DNA of 17,154 nucleotides from JAYSSF01 sp043720715 (GCA_043720715.1 JAYSSF010000050.1:1-17154), one strand, 5' to 3'. Counted from the stretch's first letter, positions 8,253 through 17,090 are shown. Program-made: numbers and translations. The notes: generated by a model from the sequence alone, not told the origin.

Positions 8253-9494
8253 ATGACGACAATTACACATCATCATATACCACCATGATATAAACTGACG
8301 GAAGTCGGAGTAATTCCGCAGGATTGGGATATGAAATATTTATGAGAAATATGAAATGTTTCTATGTGCAAAAGAATCATGAAATATCAAACTAAAATTA
8401 TTGGCGATATTCCATTTTATAAGATTGGAACTTTTGGAAAAGAAGCTGACGCCTATATTGATTTTGAGATTTATCAAGATTTCAAAAAAAAGTACTCATT
8501 TCCCCAAAAGTGAGACATTTTAATTTCTGCTTCTGGAACCATAGGTAGAACAGTTGTTTATGGTGGCAGTCCAGCATACTTTCAAGATTCTAATATAGTT
8601 TGGATTTCTAATAACGAAAAAGTAGTAAGTAATACTTTTTTACATTATATATATAAAATCACTAATTGGACGACAGAAGACACTACGATTTCAAGGCTAT
8701 ATAATGATAATTTTAGAAAAGCATGTATACCTATTCCGTCCTTTACCGAACAAACTCTCATCGCTACAGCACTCGCCGACATAGACAACCTCATCTCATC
8801 GATCGATACTCTCATAATCAAAAAACAAGGTATCAAACAGTGAGCTATGCAACAGCTACTGACTGGTAAGAAAAGATTACCTGGTTTTACTGGAGAGCGG
8901 GAGGAGAGAAAACTTGGAGATATAGTAAATTTTTATAAGGGCAAATGATTATCCAAAGGCAAGTTAAGCAAAAATTGAAAAATAGCATGTTTATTGTATT
9001 GAGAGCTATTTACTACTTATACTGAATTTATAGATAAAATTATAAGTAGTACTAATCATTTAGAATGAACACTGTGACTAGCTTGAGATATTTTATTGCC
9101 TTGATCTACAACCACTGTTGGTATAGATTTAGCTAAATTATCTGCTTTATGAGTTGATGGTGTTATGCTTGGATGAGATGTAAATATTTTAAGGTCAAAA
9201 ACAGACTCTTATAACCCTATCTACCTGTCTTATTATTTGACTCATATAAAAAAGTATGATATATCACAGGTAACCCAGTGAACAACTATTATTCATTTGT
9301 ATTGAAAAAATTTATCTGAAATTAATCTTTCTTTACCATCTAAAGAAGAACAAGATAATATAATTCAAATTATTTTAGATATGGATAATAACATTCAAAA
9401 TACTATCACCCAAAGAGATAAATATAAATCACTCAAACAAGGCATGATGCAACAACTCCTCACTGGCAAGATAAGACTACAAGCTACAGCATAA
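8253..9494 (+). CDS. hsdS: Type I restriction-modification specificity subunit
   Basis: The DNA-recognition subunit that sets the target of both methylation and cleavage. The 413-aa frame has two target-recognition domains (about 16-160 and 225-360), each followed by a conserved helical repeat. These repeats end in QGAMQQLLTGKKRL and QGMMQQLLTGKIRL, and the TRDs carry typical boundaries (DWDMKYLGEI, ERKLGDIVNF; PIPSFTEQTLIATALADID, LPSKEEQDNIIQIILDMD). Sixteen of 36 glycines are UGA, so a standard-code reading shows almost nothing here. An A8 tract at 8484-8491 could slip and break the frame. Only one S gene is present, with no partial or silent copy in the window. Expressed between the HEPN-like gene and hsdR with 30- and 21-nt gaps. 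Confidence 0.93.
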
Positions 9495-9515
9495 TTTATC
9501 TATAAATATCATCGT

Positions 9516-12500
9516 ATGACTTCCTTCCATAACGTCTGACAGATCGAAAGAGAAACACAGAACCGTGTGATTGATCGACTCCAACACAATCTATGATATA
9601 GATATCTGGGTGATTGGACTGATAGATCAAACAATAGTAATATCGAAGTAGAGTTACTTCGTGCTTTTTTGAATGCCAAATATCCTGACGTATTAGTAAA
9701 TAAGGCAATCAATGAATTCAGTAAGATGGCAAATGACGAATCCAAAAGTCTGTATGATAGAAATAAGGAAGTCTATCGTATGCTTCGTTATGGAATCAAA
9801 GTGCGCGAAGAGATAGGAGAAAATAAGCAGACCGTGTGGCTTGTAGATCGATCTAATCCTACGAGTAATCATTTTGCATTTGCACAGGAAGTGACCATCA
9901 CAGGTAAACACGATAAGCGTCCTGATATTGTGCTGTATGTCAACGGTATTGCTCTAGGAGTTCTGGAACTCAAGAGAAGCAAAATTTCTGTCTCTGAAGG
10001 TATCCGTCAAAATCTAGATAATCAAAAGAAGGACTTCATTTGACACTTTTTCTCTACGATCCAGCTCGTGATGGCAGGAAATGATACGCAGGGTATTCGC
10101 TATGGAACGATTGAAACACCTGAGAAATATTATCTTGAACGAAAAGAACAATCACAGCTCGAACATCCACTCCACAAGCATCTTATCCAGTTATGTCAGC
10201 CTGAGAGATTTTTGGAATTACTACATGACTTTGTAATTTTTGATGCAGGTACTAAGAAGTTATGCCGTCATAATCAGTACTTTTGAGTTAAAGCATCACA
10301 AGAATGTCTTCGCAAAAGAGAATGAGGAATCATACGACATACCCAGTGAAGTGGCAAAAGTCTGACGATGGTCTGGCTTGCAAAATGGATCCGTGAAAAT
10401 ATTGCAAACTCTAGGGTTGTGATTATTACTGATCGTGAGGAACTTGATGAACAGATAGAAAAAGTTTTCACAGGCGTAGAAGAAGAGATTTATCGTACCA
10501 AAAGTGGAAAAGATCTCGTAGCAAAACTAAATGAAGGCACTCCATGGTTGATTGGATCACTGGTACATAAATTTGGAACCAAAGAATCAGATGACGATAA
10601 CGATGAGTTTATCAAAGAATTGCAAGACAGTCTGACTAAGGATTTTAAAGCTAAATGAGATCTTTACGTTTTTGTAGATGAGTGTCATCGTACACAGTCA
10701 GGAAAGTTGCACGATGCGATGAAACTTATTCTTCCAAATGCAGTCTTTGTCTGATTTACTGGTACGCCATTACTCAAAAAAGATAAACAGAAAAGTATCG
10801 AGATTTTTGGAAGATATATTCATACCTATAAGTTTGATGAAGCAGTAAGGGACGAGGTCGTACTTGATCTTCGTTATGAAGCGAGAGATATTGATCAGAA
10901 AATTTCATCACAAGATAAGATTGATCAGTGGTTTGAGGCAAAGACGAGAGGTTTGACTGATTATGCCAAAGTGCAACTTAAGAAAAAACGATGAACCATG
11001 CAGACAGTATTGAGTTCGCAATCAAGACTTGAAAAAATAGTTTGAGATATTTTGTTTGATATGGAAACTAAGGATCGCTTGCAAAGTGGAAGAGGAAATG
11101 CAATGCTGGTAGCGGGTAGTATTTATGAAGCATGTAAATATTACGAACTTTTCACTAAATCGTGATTCAAAAAATGTGCTATCATTACCTCATATAATGG
11201 TCATATTTCTACTATCAAATGAGAAGAAACATGAGATAACGATATGCCAGATAATCTCTACAAATACGAGATATACAAAAGAATGCTATGAGATAAAACG
11301 TCAGAAGCGTTTGATGCAGAGACAAAACAAAAATTTATTAAAGAGCCAGGTCAAATGAAGCTTTTGATCGTGGTTGATAAATTATTAACTGGATTTGATG
11401 CACCACCCGCAACTTATCTATATATTGATAAATCAATGAGAGACCATGGACTATTTCAAGCTATTTGTCGTGTCAATCGTTTGGATGGAGAAGATAAGGA
11501 ATATGGATATATCGTGGATTATAAAGATCTGTTTGGAAAGGTAAAGAAAACTCTCGGTGAATATACTTCTGATGCATTTGATAATTATGACGCTGAGGAT
11601 GTACAGTGATTGCTTAGTGATAGACTAGAGAAAGCAAAGGAGAGACTGGAAAACGCTCGTGAGACGATCAAAGCATTATGTGAACCAGTCGCTCAGCCAA
11701 GAGATACTATCAGCTATATACGTTATTTCTGTGGTGATAGTGATAACCGTGAAGAACTTGTAGAAAATACCAAACAAAGAGATATGCTTTACAAGGAGAC
11801 TGTTTCATTGATCAGATCATTTGCAAATATCGTGAATGAAATGCAAGATATAGGATATTCCAAGGATGATGTAGAGGTGATTAGAAAGGAAGTAGAATAC
11901 TATATGAATATCCGTGATGAGATCAAAATTGCCAGTGGTGATTATATCGATCTCAAAGCGTATGAACCAGCAATGCGTCATCTGATTGATACCTATATCA
12001 ATGCTGAGGAAAGCAGAATGATCACAACCTTTGATGACAAGACAATTCTTCAATTGATGATTGATAAATGAACTGACTTTGTCCATGATTTGCCAAAATG
12101 AATCGCTTCTCAAGAAGATGCACTTGCTGAGACGATTGAAAATAATCTCCGCAAACTCATTATTGATGAACAAGATATCAATCCAAAATACTATGAAAAA
12201 ATGTCAATTCTGTTGGATGAACTTATTAAAGATAGAAAATCTCGTGCTATTGCATATGAAGAATATCTCAAAAAAGTTATTGAACTTGCTAAACAAGCGA
12301 AGGAGCCACAAAATACATCGTCCTATCCAAGTTCCCTGAATACGCCTGCAAAACGTGCTCTATATGACAACCTAGATAACCAAGAAGAACTTGCTATCAC
12401 ACTGGATAAAGCCATAGTACAAGGCAAGAAGGCAGATTGGAGATGACACTTCATCAAAGAAAAAGAGGTGCTAAATATCGTCAAACAATTTATATCTGAT

Positions 12501-12554
12501 CCTGAAAAACTCAAAGAAATCTTTGAACTCGTCAAAAATCAAAAAGAGTATTAG
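9516..12554 (+). CDS. hsdR: Type I restriction endonuclease R subunit
   Basis: The motor and nuclease subunit, 1012 aa, a normal length. The N-terminal PD-(D/E)xK nuclease shows RPD with Asp137 and ELK with Glu151/Lys153. The SF2 translocase follows: Walker A TQGSGKS at 276-282 with Gly278 encoded by UGA (10347-10349), the DECH box at 388-391, FTGTPL shortly after, and the second RecA lobe with LLTGFDAPP and the motif VI-like QAICRVNR. A long helical C-terminal region (about 700-1012) is the part that docks on M2S. The gene is intact: all apparent breaks are UGA at glycine positions. The stop is UAG. It starts 21 nt after hsdS and is followed 22 nt on by the metallopeptidase gene. Confidence 0.95.
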
Positions 12555-12576
12555 TTTATTATTCTTGCAATAATCT

Positions 12577-13299
12577 ATGCAACAAACAATTACCGTCAGT
12601 AATTTATCCATTGATGTCATCAAAAAGGATATCAAAAATCTCCATTTGTGAGTATATCCACCTACTGGAAGGATCAGAGTGGCGGCACCAGAATACATGG
12701 AAGATGATTATATTCGCCTTTTCCTTGTCTCTAAACTATCTTGGATCAAGAAGCATCAAGCTAAGTTCAATACTCAAGAACGTGAAACACCTCGTGAATA
12801 CATATCAGGAGAAAGTCATTATTACTTCTGACAAAGATATTTATTGAGAGTAATTGAGTTGAATAATGCCCCTAAAGTTGTTATAAAGAATAAGAAACAT
12901 ATTGAACTCACCGTAAGACCGCAAGCAACACTAGAGCAAAAAGCAAGCATTCTCAAGGAACGATACCGCTCACAGTTAGCAGAAAAAATACCAAATTTCA
13001 TAAATAAGCGATCAACTATCATGGGAGTAGATCCACAGGAATGGAGAATTAAACAAATGAAGACAAAGCGATGAACCTGTAATATAAAAGATAAACGTAT
13101 CCGAATAAACCTTGAGCTCGCTAAGAAGTCTGAACAATGCTTGGAATATGTCGTGGTTCATGAGTTAACCCATCTCCTGGAAAAATATCATAACGATAAA
13201 TTTACAGCACATATGGATCAATTCTTACCAAAACGAAGACACTATAAGAAAACTTTGAATAGTGGGATATTGAAACATGAGACTTGGTGCAACGCCTAA
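12577..13299 (+). CDS. YgjP-type (DUF45) zinc metallopeptidase
   Basis: A 240-aa protein of the YgjP/DUF45 family (M48-like gluzincins). The zinc-binding HELTH is at residues 195-199, preceded by YVVV and followed by LLEKYHNDKF, where His205 or the downstream acidic residues would complete the site. The N-terminal half carries the family's beta-rich region (VYPPTGRIRVAAPEYM at about 27-42; SGESHYYFGQRYLLRV near 78). Three glycines are UGA. It is the last gene of the hsd operon, 22 nt after hsdR. YgjP-like proteins are often found next to type I hsdR genes; the reason is not established. A role in processing or turnover of the R subunit is possible but unproven. The stop is UAA. Confidence 0.88.
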
Positions 13300-13413
13300 G
13301 AAAAATCATGAACTTTATGTACCATGAACTAAATTAATAAAAACAGAATCAGCTCTACAACAGTGATTTAACAAGTTTTATTTACTTTTGAAGAGAATAC
13401 ATCAATCCTTTTT
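13300..13413. other. Intergenic stretch without recognisable content
   Basis: AT-rich spacer between the metallopeptidase stop and the right flanking arm. I see no open frame longer than a few codons with a credible start, no clear terminator and no promoter. Confidence 0.5.
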
Positions 13414-13551
13414 GGCTCTACCGAGCCACCCCCCTAAACCCTACGGGAAAGAAAAGTTTCTTAGAATACAATTCAAGTAATGCTTGTCTATGAAAGTATG
13501 AATACAAATCACGAAAACAAAAGGAGACTCAAGCCCTAACGGGTCATCTAA
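13414..13551 (-). repeat. Right flanking arm of the restriction operon
   Basis: Read on the minus strand, this block repeats the words of the 4785-4881 arm in the same order: TTAGATGA (13551-13544), TCTCCTTTTGTTTT (13527-13514), CATAGACA (13492-13485), AAACTTTTCTTT (13459-13448) and TTTAGGGGGG (13438-13429). The hairpins differ in sequence but not place: CCC-GTA-GGG before the G-run and GGCTC-GGTA-GAGCC after it (13427-13414). It is about 40 nt longer than the left arm because of small insertions, one of which forms CCC-GTTA-GGG. Confidence 0.75.
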
Positions 13552-13553
13552 CA

Positions 13554-13609
13554 GCCACTATCTGTTCGCTACGCATATTGCTCGTACCTCGCAACATCAG
13601 ATGAGTGGC
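13554..13609. repeat. Long hairpin behind the VanW-like gene
   Basis: GCCACTATCTG (13554-13564) pairs with CAGATGAGTGGC (13598-13609) with one bulged base, enclosing about 33 nt that can fold further (TTGC/GCAA). It lies 10 nt past the stop of the minus-strand gene at 13619. There is no T-run directly after the stem, so it may protect the 3' end rather than terminate. Confidence 0.5.
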
Positions 13610-13618
13610 AAACGTTAT

Positions 13619-14572
13619 CTAATTACTCCCCTTCACAACTCCTCTATATTGACTCACATAATATTCACGATCAATCTGCTTGTTGGTTGTCTTATCCTTG
13701 ATTGTCCTAATCACACGACCCTTGAGTTTGCCAATTTCTTCTCTCTTTAGCTCTACTATCTTATCTGATTGCTTTGGTACGACGGAGAGTAGATATTTCT
13801 TACCATCTACTTCCAGCGTTCTCATATAAATCGGTAGTTCTGACCCATTGCGGATTTCGAGTTGCTTATCCATCTCATAGATTGCAGCATCATCTCAGAC
13901 AATCTCATCTCCATAATATGCCTGCCATCGGTTACCGTGATTTTGTCTTTTAGTAGTTTCAAGGTATGGGTTGATCAAAGCATTACGCCATACTTGCGTA
14001 CTAAATCAGCACACTCACTGATAGAACATATACTCACGACCCGGCTCGCCATCATCACTAGCACCAGTACAATATCAGTCTAGTCAGGCTAAGAGTTTAT
14101 TAATATTAAGAGTCTGATTTGGTTGGAGGATCATCGTGCCAAACTCGTCAAATGCACGCATAAAGTTTTGCTTGGCACAGCGGCCATAGTTGTCGATATA
14201 TCTATCTGACACATATCGTGTATAGTTTGAGATGATGTTATGGATACGGATATTGCGCAACTGTACTGCTACAAGTGTATTGAACGCAGACAAATCATCT
14301 CGGTCACGCTGAGGAGTCCGAATCAAAGCCTGTGTAGTGTCGACCGTCTCTCGCTGGATACGAGATCATACGTACGTTTTATCATTTGAATTTACATCAT
14401 ATACCTCATCAAATCCACGAATATGTGGAATTACTGCATCTACATCTACGATCAGTTGACTCGTCAAAGGGTTTGCTTCGCCTGTAAACTCAGATAAAGG
14501 TGAGCCGAAATCTCCTGCCATCACAGTAGCAGTTACACAACATGATAAAAATATAGCAACAATATATCTCAT
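13619..14572 (-). CDS. Secreted VanW-like protein
   Basis: A 317-aa protein with a signal peptide (MRYIVAIFLSCCVTATVMAG, cleavage near residue 20). The centre carries a stretch resembling the VanW core: GVCGFSTQVWRNALINPYLE, then a NHGNRW segment, YYGDEIVGDDAAIYEMDKQL and EIRNGSELPIYM. VanW proteins usually show GGVCQVSTxLYNA followed by an HS and a DATV segment. The C-terminal part (about 235-317) is basic and beta-like. VanW-domain proteins are surface-linked and of unsettled function, first met in vancomycin-resistance clusters; no resistance role is implied. Six glycines are UGA. It starts 9 nt after the end of the pterin dehydratase gene on the same strand, so the two are probably co-transcribed. 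Family assignment is by motif only. Confidence 0.62.
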
Positions 14573-14581
14573 CAATTACAA

Positions 14582-14818
14582 TTATAATAAAACAATCTTA
14601 TCAATCGCTCTCGCTAACTCCCAATCTATGTCTGTCACAATATCTCATGCATCGTGAGTGGTAAGTTCGATATGAACACGGTTATATACATTGGTCCAAT
14701 ATGGATGATGATTATGCTCCTCTGCCAATATGGCTACCTGCGACATAAAATCCCAAGCTTGAGCGAAGTCAGCAAAGATATAATCACGAGTAAGTTTATT
14801 ATCAATTTCAGTTCGCAT
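14582..14818 (-). CDS. Pterin-4a-carbinolamine dehydratase
   Basis: A 78-aa protein matching the small alpha/beta PCD/PhhB family, which dehydrates 4a-hydroxytetrahydrobiopterin and related pterins. The core motif AEEHNHHP (residues 32-39) holds the three active-site histidines 35, 37 and 38. It is followed by the expected aromatic segment WTNVYNRV (41-48) and LTTHDAGD (52-59), where Gly58 is UGA. The C-terminal helix with LARAID at about 68-73 is also typical. The usual family length is 90-105 aa, so the N-terminus is short but complete for the core. The start at 14818 is fixed by an in-frame UAA just upstream. The gene lies 39 nt after the TruB-DUF559 frame and 9 nt before the VanW-like gene. 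Confidence 0.87.
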
Positions 14819-14857
14819 ATTTATACTGTATCAATTATGAGTTCTACATCAAGATAA

Positions 14858-16138
14858 TTACAAGATTTTTGCCTTGAGTAATAGCCCATCAATGTTGGAG
14901 GTTTTAATCTCTTTGGGCTCATGATGAATCTGACAATACTGGATGATTTGATCGTATACTCACTCAAAATTTGTATACACATCCGTATTGGTAAATCTCA
15001 TCACATATAGTCCGTATTGCTCGAGATCCCTGGTTCTCTGGTGATCGTAAGCAATCGCTTCATCCGTATAGTGACTATCTCCATCAATCTCGATTACCAA
15101 CTTGACCGATGCAATATAAAAATCTACAATATAATTATCAATTGGCTGTTGTCTTAGTACTTTTAATCTATGAAATTGATACTCCCCTTGGAAATTGACG
15201 CCCCCCTTCGCAAGGGGGGATAAAGGGGGGATTCCAAATTGAGATTGCTCCCCTTGGAAAGGGGAGGTAGGAGGGGATTCAGGGAATAGGAGGGGATCTT
15301 GAGAAATTTGCAATTCTCTTAAAAAATTATACCACAAAGCTTTTTCTGCCTTTGTCATTTCAGCTCTCAATACTTTTGCTTTTGCTACATTGTCAGGATT
15401 ATAGGGAAGATGAAAACCGTTAGTGATGAAACCTTCGTCTAAGGATCCCCCTTCAATTCCCCCTTTCCAAGGGGGATGCACGATACTCATTTGGTCCTGA
15501 GCTAAATCATCAAGATCTACTCACTGACTCATATCCCACTCACCAATACTATCTCTACATAGCTGTTCACAATATGCACCAGTACCCAAACTCTGACCTA
15601 ACTCATGTGCCAGCACGCGGATGTATGTCCCACTACTCACTCTATATTGTACTGTAATAAATGGATATTCATATGTTATCAACTCTGCACTATACACTGT
15701 GACCTCTTTGGTCTTGAGTTCTACTTCTTTGCCTGCACGAGCCAGCTTATATGCTGCTACTCCGTTGATCTTCTTGGCGGAGAAGTTTGGTGGCATCTGA
15801 TGATAAGTCTGTACTTGTGATGCAATTAATTTTTCTACTTGATCTTGAGTAGGGATGATGTCAGAATGATGGTGAATAGGTCATTCACTATCCATCGTTT
15901 CACTGGTTTCTCACAATTTAATGGCGGCGGTATAGGTCTTATCCATCCCCATATACTGATCGATCAGACGAGTGTACTCACGTCCTACTGCCACAATCAT
16001 GAGCCCATGAGCAAACGGATCCAATGTTCAGGCGTGTCAGATTTTTTTGATTCACAAAACTCTACGCAATCTTGCGATAATACCAAAGGAACTAATCCCT
16101 ATAGGTTTGTTGATGAGGTAGATTCAGTCATAATTCAT
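14858..16138 (-). CDS. truB: TruB pseudouridine synthase fused in frame to DUF559
   Basis: One 426-aa frame without UAA or UAG. Residues 1-210 are TruB, which makes pseudouridine 55 in tRNA: INKPIGISS at 9-17, GHAGTLDP at 34-41 with catalytic Asp40 (Gly34 and Gly37 are UGA), the RVSSGTYIRVLAHELG stretch near 180, and a typical end (DSIGEWDMSQ) with no PUA domain. Residues 244-426 are a DUF559 (Vsr-like PD-(D/E)xK) domain: LPYNPD, MTKAEKALW, RQQPIDNYIVDFY, LVIEIDGDSHY and VMRFTN. Between them (217-243) is a repeat-derived PPWKGGIEGG linker, and residues 283-320 are a second repeat insertion. The separate DUF559 could start at the ATG at 15490, giving 210 aa, if translated independently. The TruB call is firm; a real fused protein is less sure. 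Confidence 0.85.
15201..15219. repeat. GC-rich hairpin repeat within DUF559
   Basis: CCCCCCTT-CGC-AAGGGGGG, a perfect 8-bp stem, lies in the DUF559 coding sequence and supplies the PPLSPLAKGG residues of the insertion. It stands out from the AT-rich surroundings. Confidence 0.8.
15248..15266. repeat. GC-rich hairpin repeat within DUF559
   Basis: CTCCCCTT-GGA-AAGGGGAG, an 8-bp stem of the same family as the hairpin 30 bp to its left. It encodes the SPPTSPFQGE part of the insertion. Confidence 0.8.
15459..15475. repeat. GC-rich hairpin repeat at the TruB-DUF559 joint
   Basis: CCCCCTT-TCC-AAGGGGG is the third copy. It encodes the HPPWKGG residues exactly where TruB passes into DUF559, so insertion here may have removed the stop between two genes. 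Confidence 0.8.
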
Positions 16139-16172
16139 AAGTCATAGCTCACAATTCAAAACAACATTATTC

Positions 16173-16274
16173 GTCAAACACATTGCTACGCACACGAGAT
16201 CATAAACTCAGAATAATAGTATATAGTGCTGTGTTTGACTAGACTTTTGGTTCTTTGGGTCAATGCCAAAGAAC
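16173..16274. repeat. Pair of inverted repeats in the truB upstream gap
   Basis: GTCAAACACA (16173-16182) and TGTGTTTGAC (16230-16239) are exact complements 47 nt apart. GTTCTTTGG (16250-16258) and CCAAAGAAC (16266-16274) form a tight 9-bp hairpin. No T-run follows on either strand. The gap 16139-16350 otherwise holds only the repeat at 16310. Confidence 0.6.
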
Positions 16275-16309
16275 GAAGAGAATATAGTCCGAAAAAATAC
16301 ATATTTAAT

Positions 16310-16347
16310 GGATTGCCGCGTCGTCGTATCTCCTCCTCACAATGACG
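16310..16347 (-). repeat. GTCATTG...GCAATCC dispersed repeat
   Basis: On the minus strand this reads CGTCATTGTGAGGAGG, a variable middle, then GACGCGGCAATCC. I recognise it as a member of the short element with ends GTCATTGCGAG and GCAATCC that recurs in very diverse bacterial genomes. One copy is present, 4 nt beyond the stop of the DinB-like gene, so it may also form that gene's 3' end. Confidence 0.75.
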
Positions 16348-16350
16348 AAA

Positions 16351-16842
16351 CTATTGAGCATCAATTCCAGCCCACAAATTCATCGTACCAAGATCTGACA
16401 AACCTGAATGTTTGAGTTGCAAGAATAACTGCATCTTATATGCTCCAAGAAATGCAAATACATAGTCAATCAAGAACATACTTCTACTACCAGTTCTACC
16501 CCAAATTGAGATTTCTTCTGACCACTGTGACTCAGTCAGACTTAATAACTCCTCACTAATAATTGTTAAAGCCTTGTCTAGTTCTGCACCAAATTGATCA
16601 TAACTAAAGTCAGCAAACTGACCAGCATAGTCCATATATTTTTGATTGTCTTGCACTCATTCCACCATCATGATAATCTGAGCAGGAAGCGATGAGATGA
16701 TATAATGTTCAAGCTCTTGGATAGTCCTTTGAGGATCAGTTAGCTTGTGAGCATGATTTGCTTCGCTGACCTTAGAACCAAGATGCTTGAGGATATTGAA
16801 TTCGTTGGTGATACCAGCGATAAGTTGTTGAGTTGAGTACAT
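16351..16842 (-). CDS. DinB-like four-helix protein
   Basis: A 163-aa, largely helical protein. The opening (STQQLIAGITNEFNILKHL, 3-21) followed by TDPQRTIQELEHYII (35-49) resembles the start of DinB/DUF664-type four-helix bundles. The middle (FADFSYDQFGAELDKALTIISEELLSL) and the end (AYKMQLFLQLKHSGLSDLGTMNLWAGID) continue that pattern. Family members are often metal-dependent thiol or transferase enzymes with three scattered histidines. Candidates here are His20, His30 and His47, but I cannot confirm the metal site. UGA encodes the Gly in MVEGVQD at 62, joining two pieces. The stop is UAG. The start ATG at 16842 lies 60 nt downstream of the terminator of the small RNA. Confidence 0.6.
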
Positions 16843-16902
16843 GAGTAATAGTTGGAAAATAAAGATATAAGCATCTTAATCATTAGTTCAGTTTTTACAA
16901 AA

Positions 16903-16933
16903 CAAAAAAGGGAGCCGAACAATGCGACTCCCT
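16903..16933 (-). terminator. Intrinsic terminator of the small RNA
   Basis: On the minus strand AGGGAGTCG-CATTGTT-CGGCTCCCT forms a 9-bp stem (one T-G pair) followed by TTTTTTG. This is a textbook rho-independent terminator with no protein gene ending in front of it. Confidence 0.85.
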
Positions 16934-17090
16934 CTGCTTGAAATATTTTTTTCAGTACAGGTATCCGAACCTGCAAAAGTATGGATAATTCCATTTTTCT
17001 AACACTTAAAAGCATTAACTATATTCCCTTTCGCTCGCCACTACTCAGGACTGCTGATGAAAAGTTATCATATTAATTGCGCCACTATAT
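16903..17090 (-). ncRNA. Candidate structured small RNA, about 190 nt
   Basis: A promoter (17126-17097) and a terminator (16933-16903) on the minus strand bracket about 190 nt with no credible protein. Short frames here lack family features. Internal hairpins include ATGGA-ATTA-TCCAT (about 16995-16980) and CAGGT-TCGGAT-ACCTG (about 16973-16957). Near its 5' third is GAGTAGTGGCGAGCGAAAGG, which resembles a conserved helix of 23S rRNA domain I, but the surroundings do not match 23S. It could be a 6S-like RNA, another conserved small RNA, or a riboswitch-terminator element. I cannot name it. Confidence 0.5.

Noticed and set aside
8484..8491. A8 tract in hsdS as a phase-variation switch
   Set aside because: A8 runs are common in such AT-rich DNA (another is in the recombinase near 4552); nothing else supports slippage.
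8253..9494. Phase-variable hsdS switched by the nearby recombinase
   Set aside because: There is one complete hsdS and no partial or silent S gene with inverted repeats; the two internal repeats are direct and belong to normal HsdS structure.
4970..12554. hsdM, hsdS and hsdR as pseudogenes broken by many stops
   Set aside because: All breaks are UGA at glycine positions, and each gene has one continuous frame ended by UAA or UAG.
15839..16147. Plus-strand open frame of 102 codons
   Set aside because: It is antisense to the TruB catalytic motifs.
16955..16976. A tRNA T-arm (GCAGGTTCGGATACCTG on the minus strand)
   Set aside because: The loop is not the standard 7 nt with TTCRA, and no acceptor, D or anticodon arms fit around it.
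17022..17050. A 23S rRNA gene or fragment
   Set aside because: Only about 25 nt resemble domain I; the flanks on both sides do not follow 23S, and a terminator comes about 100 nt later.
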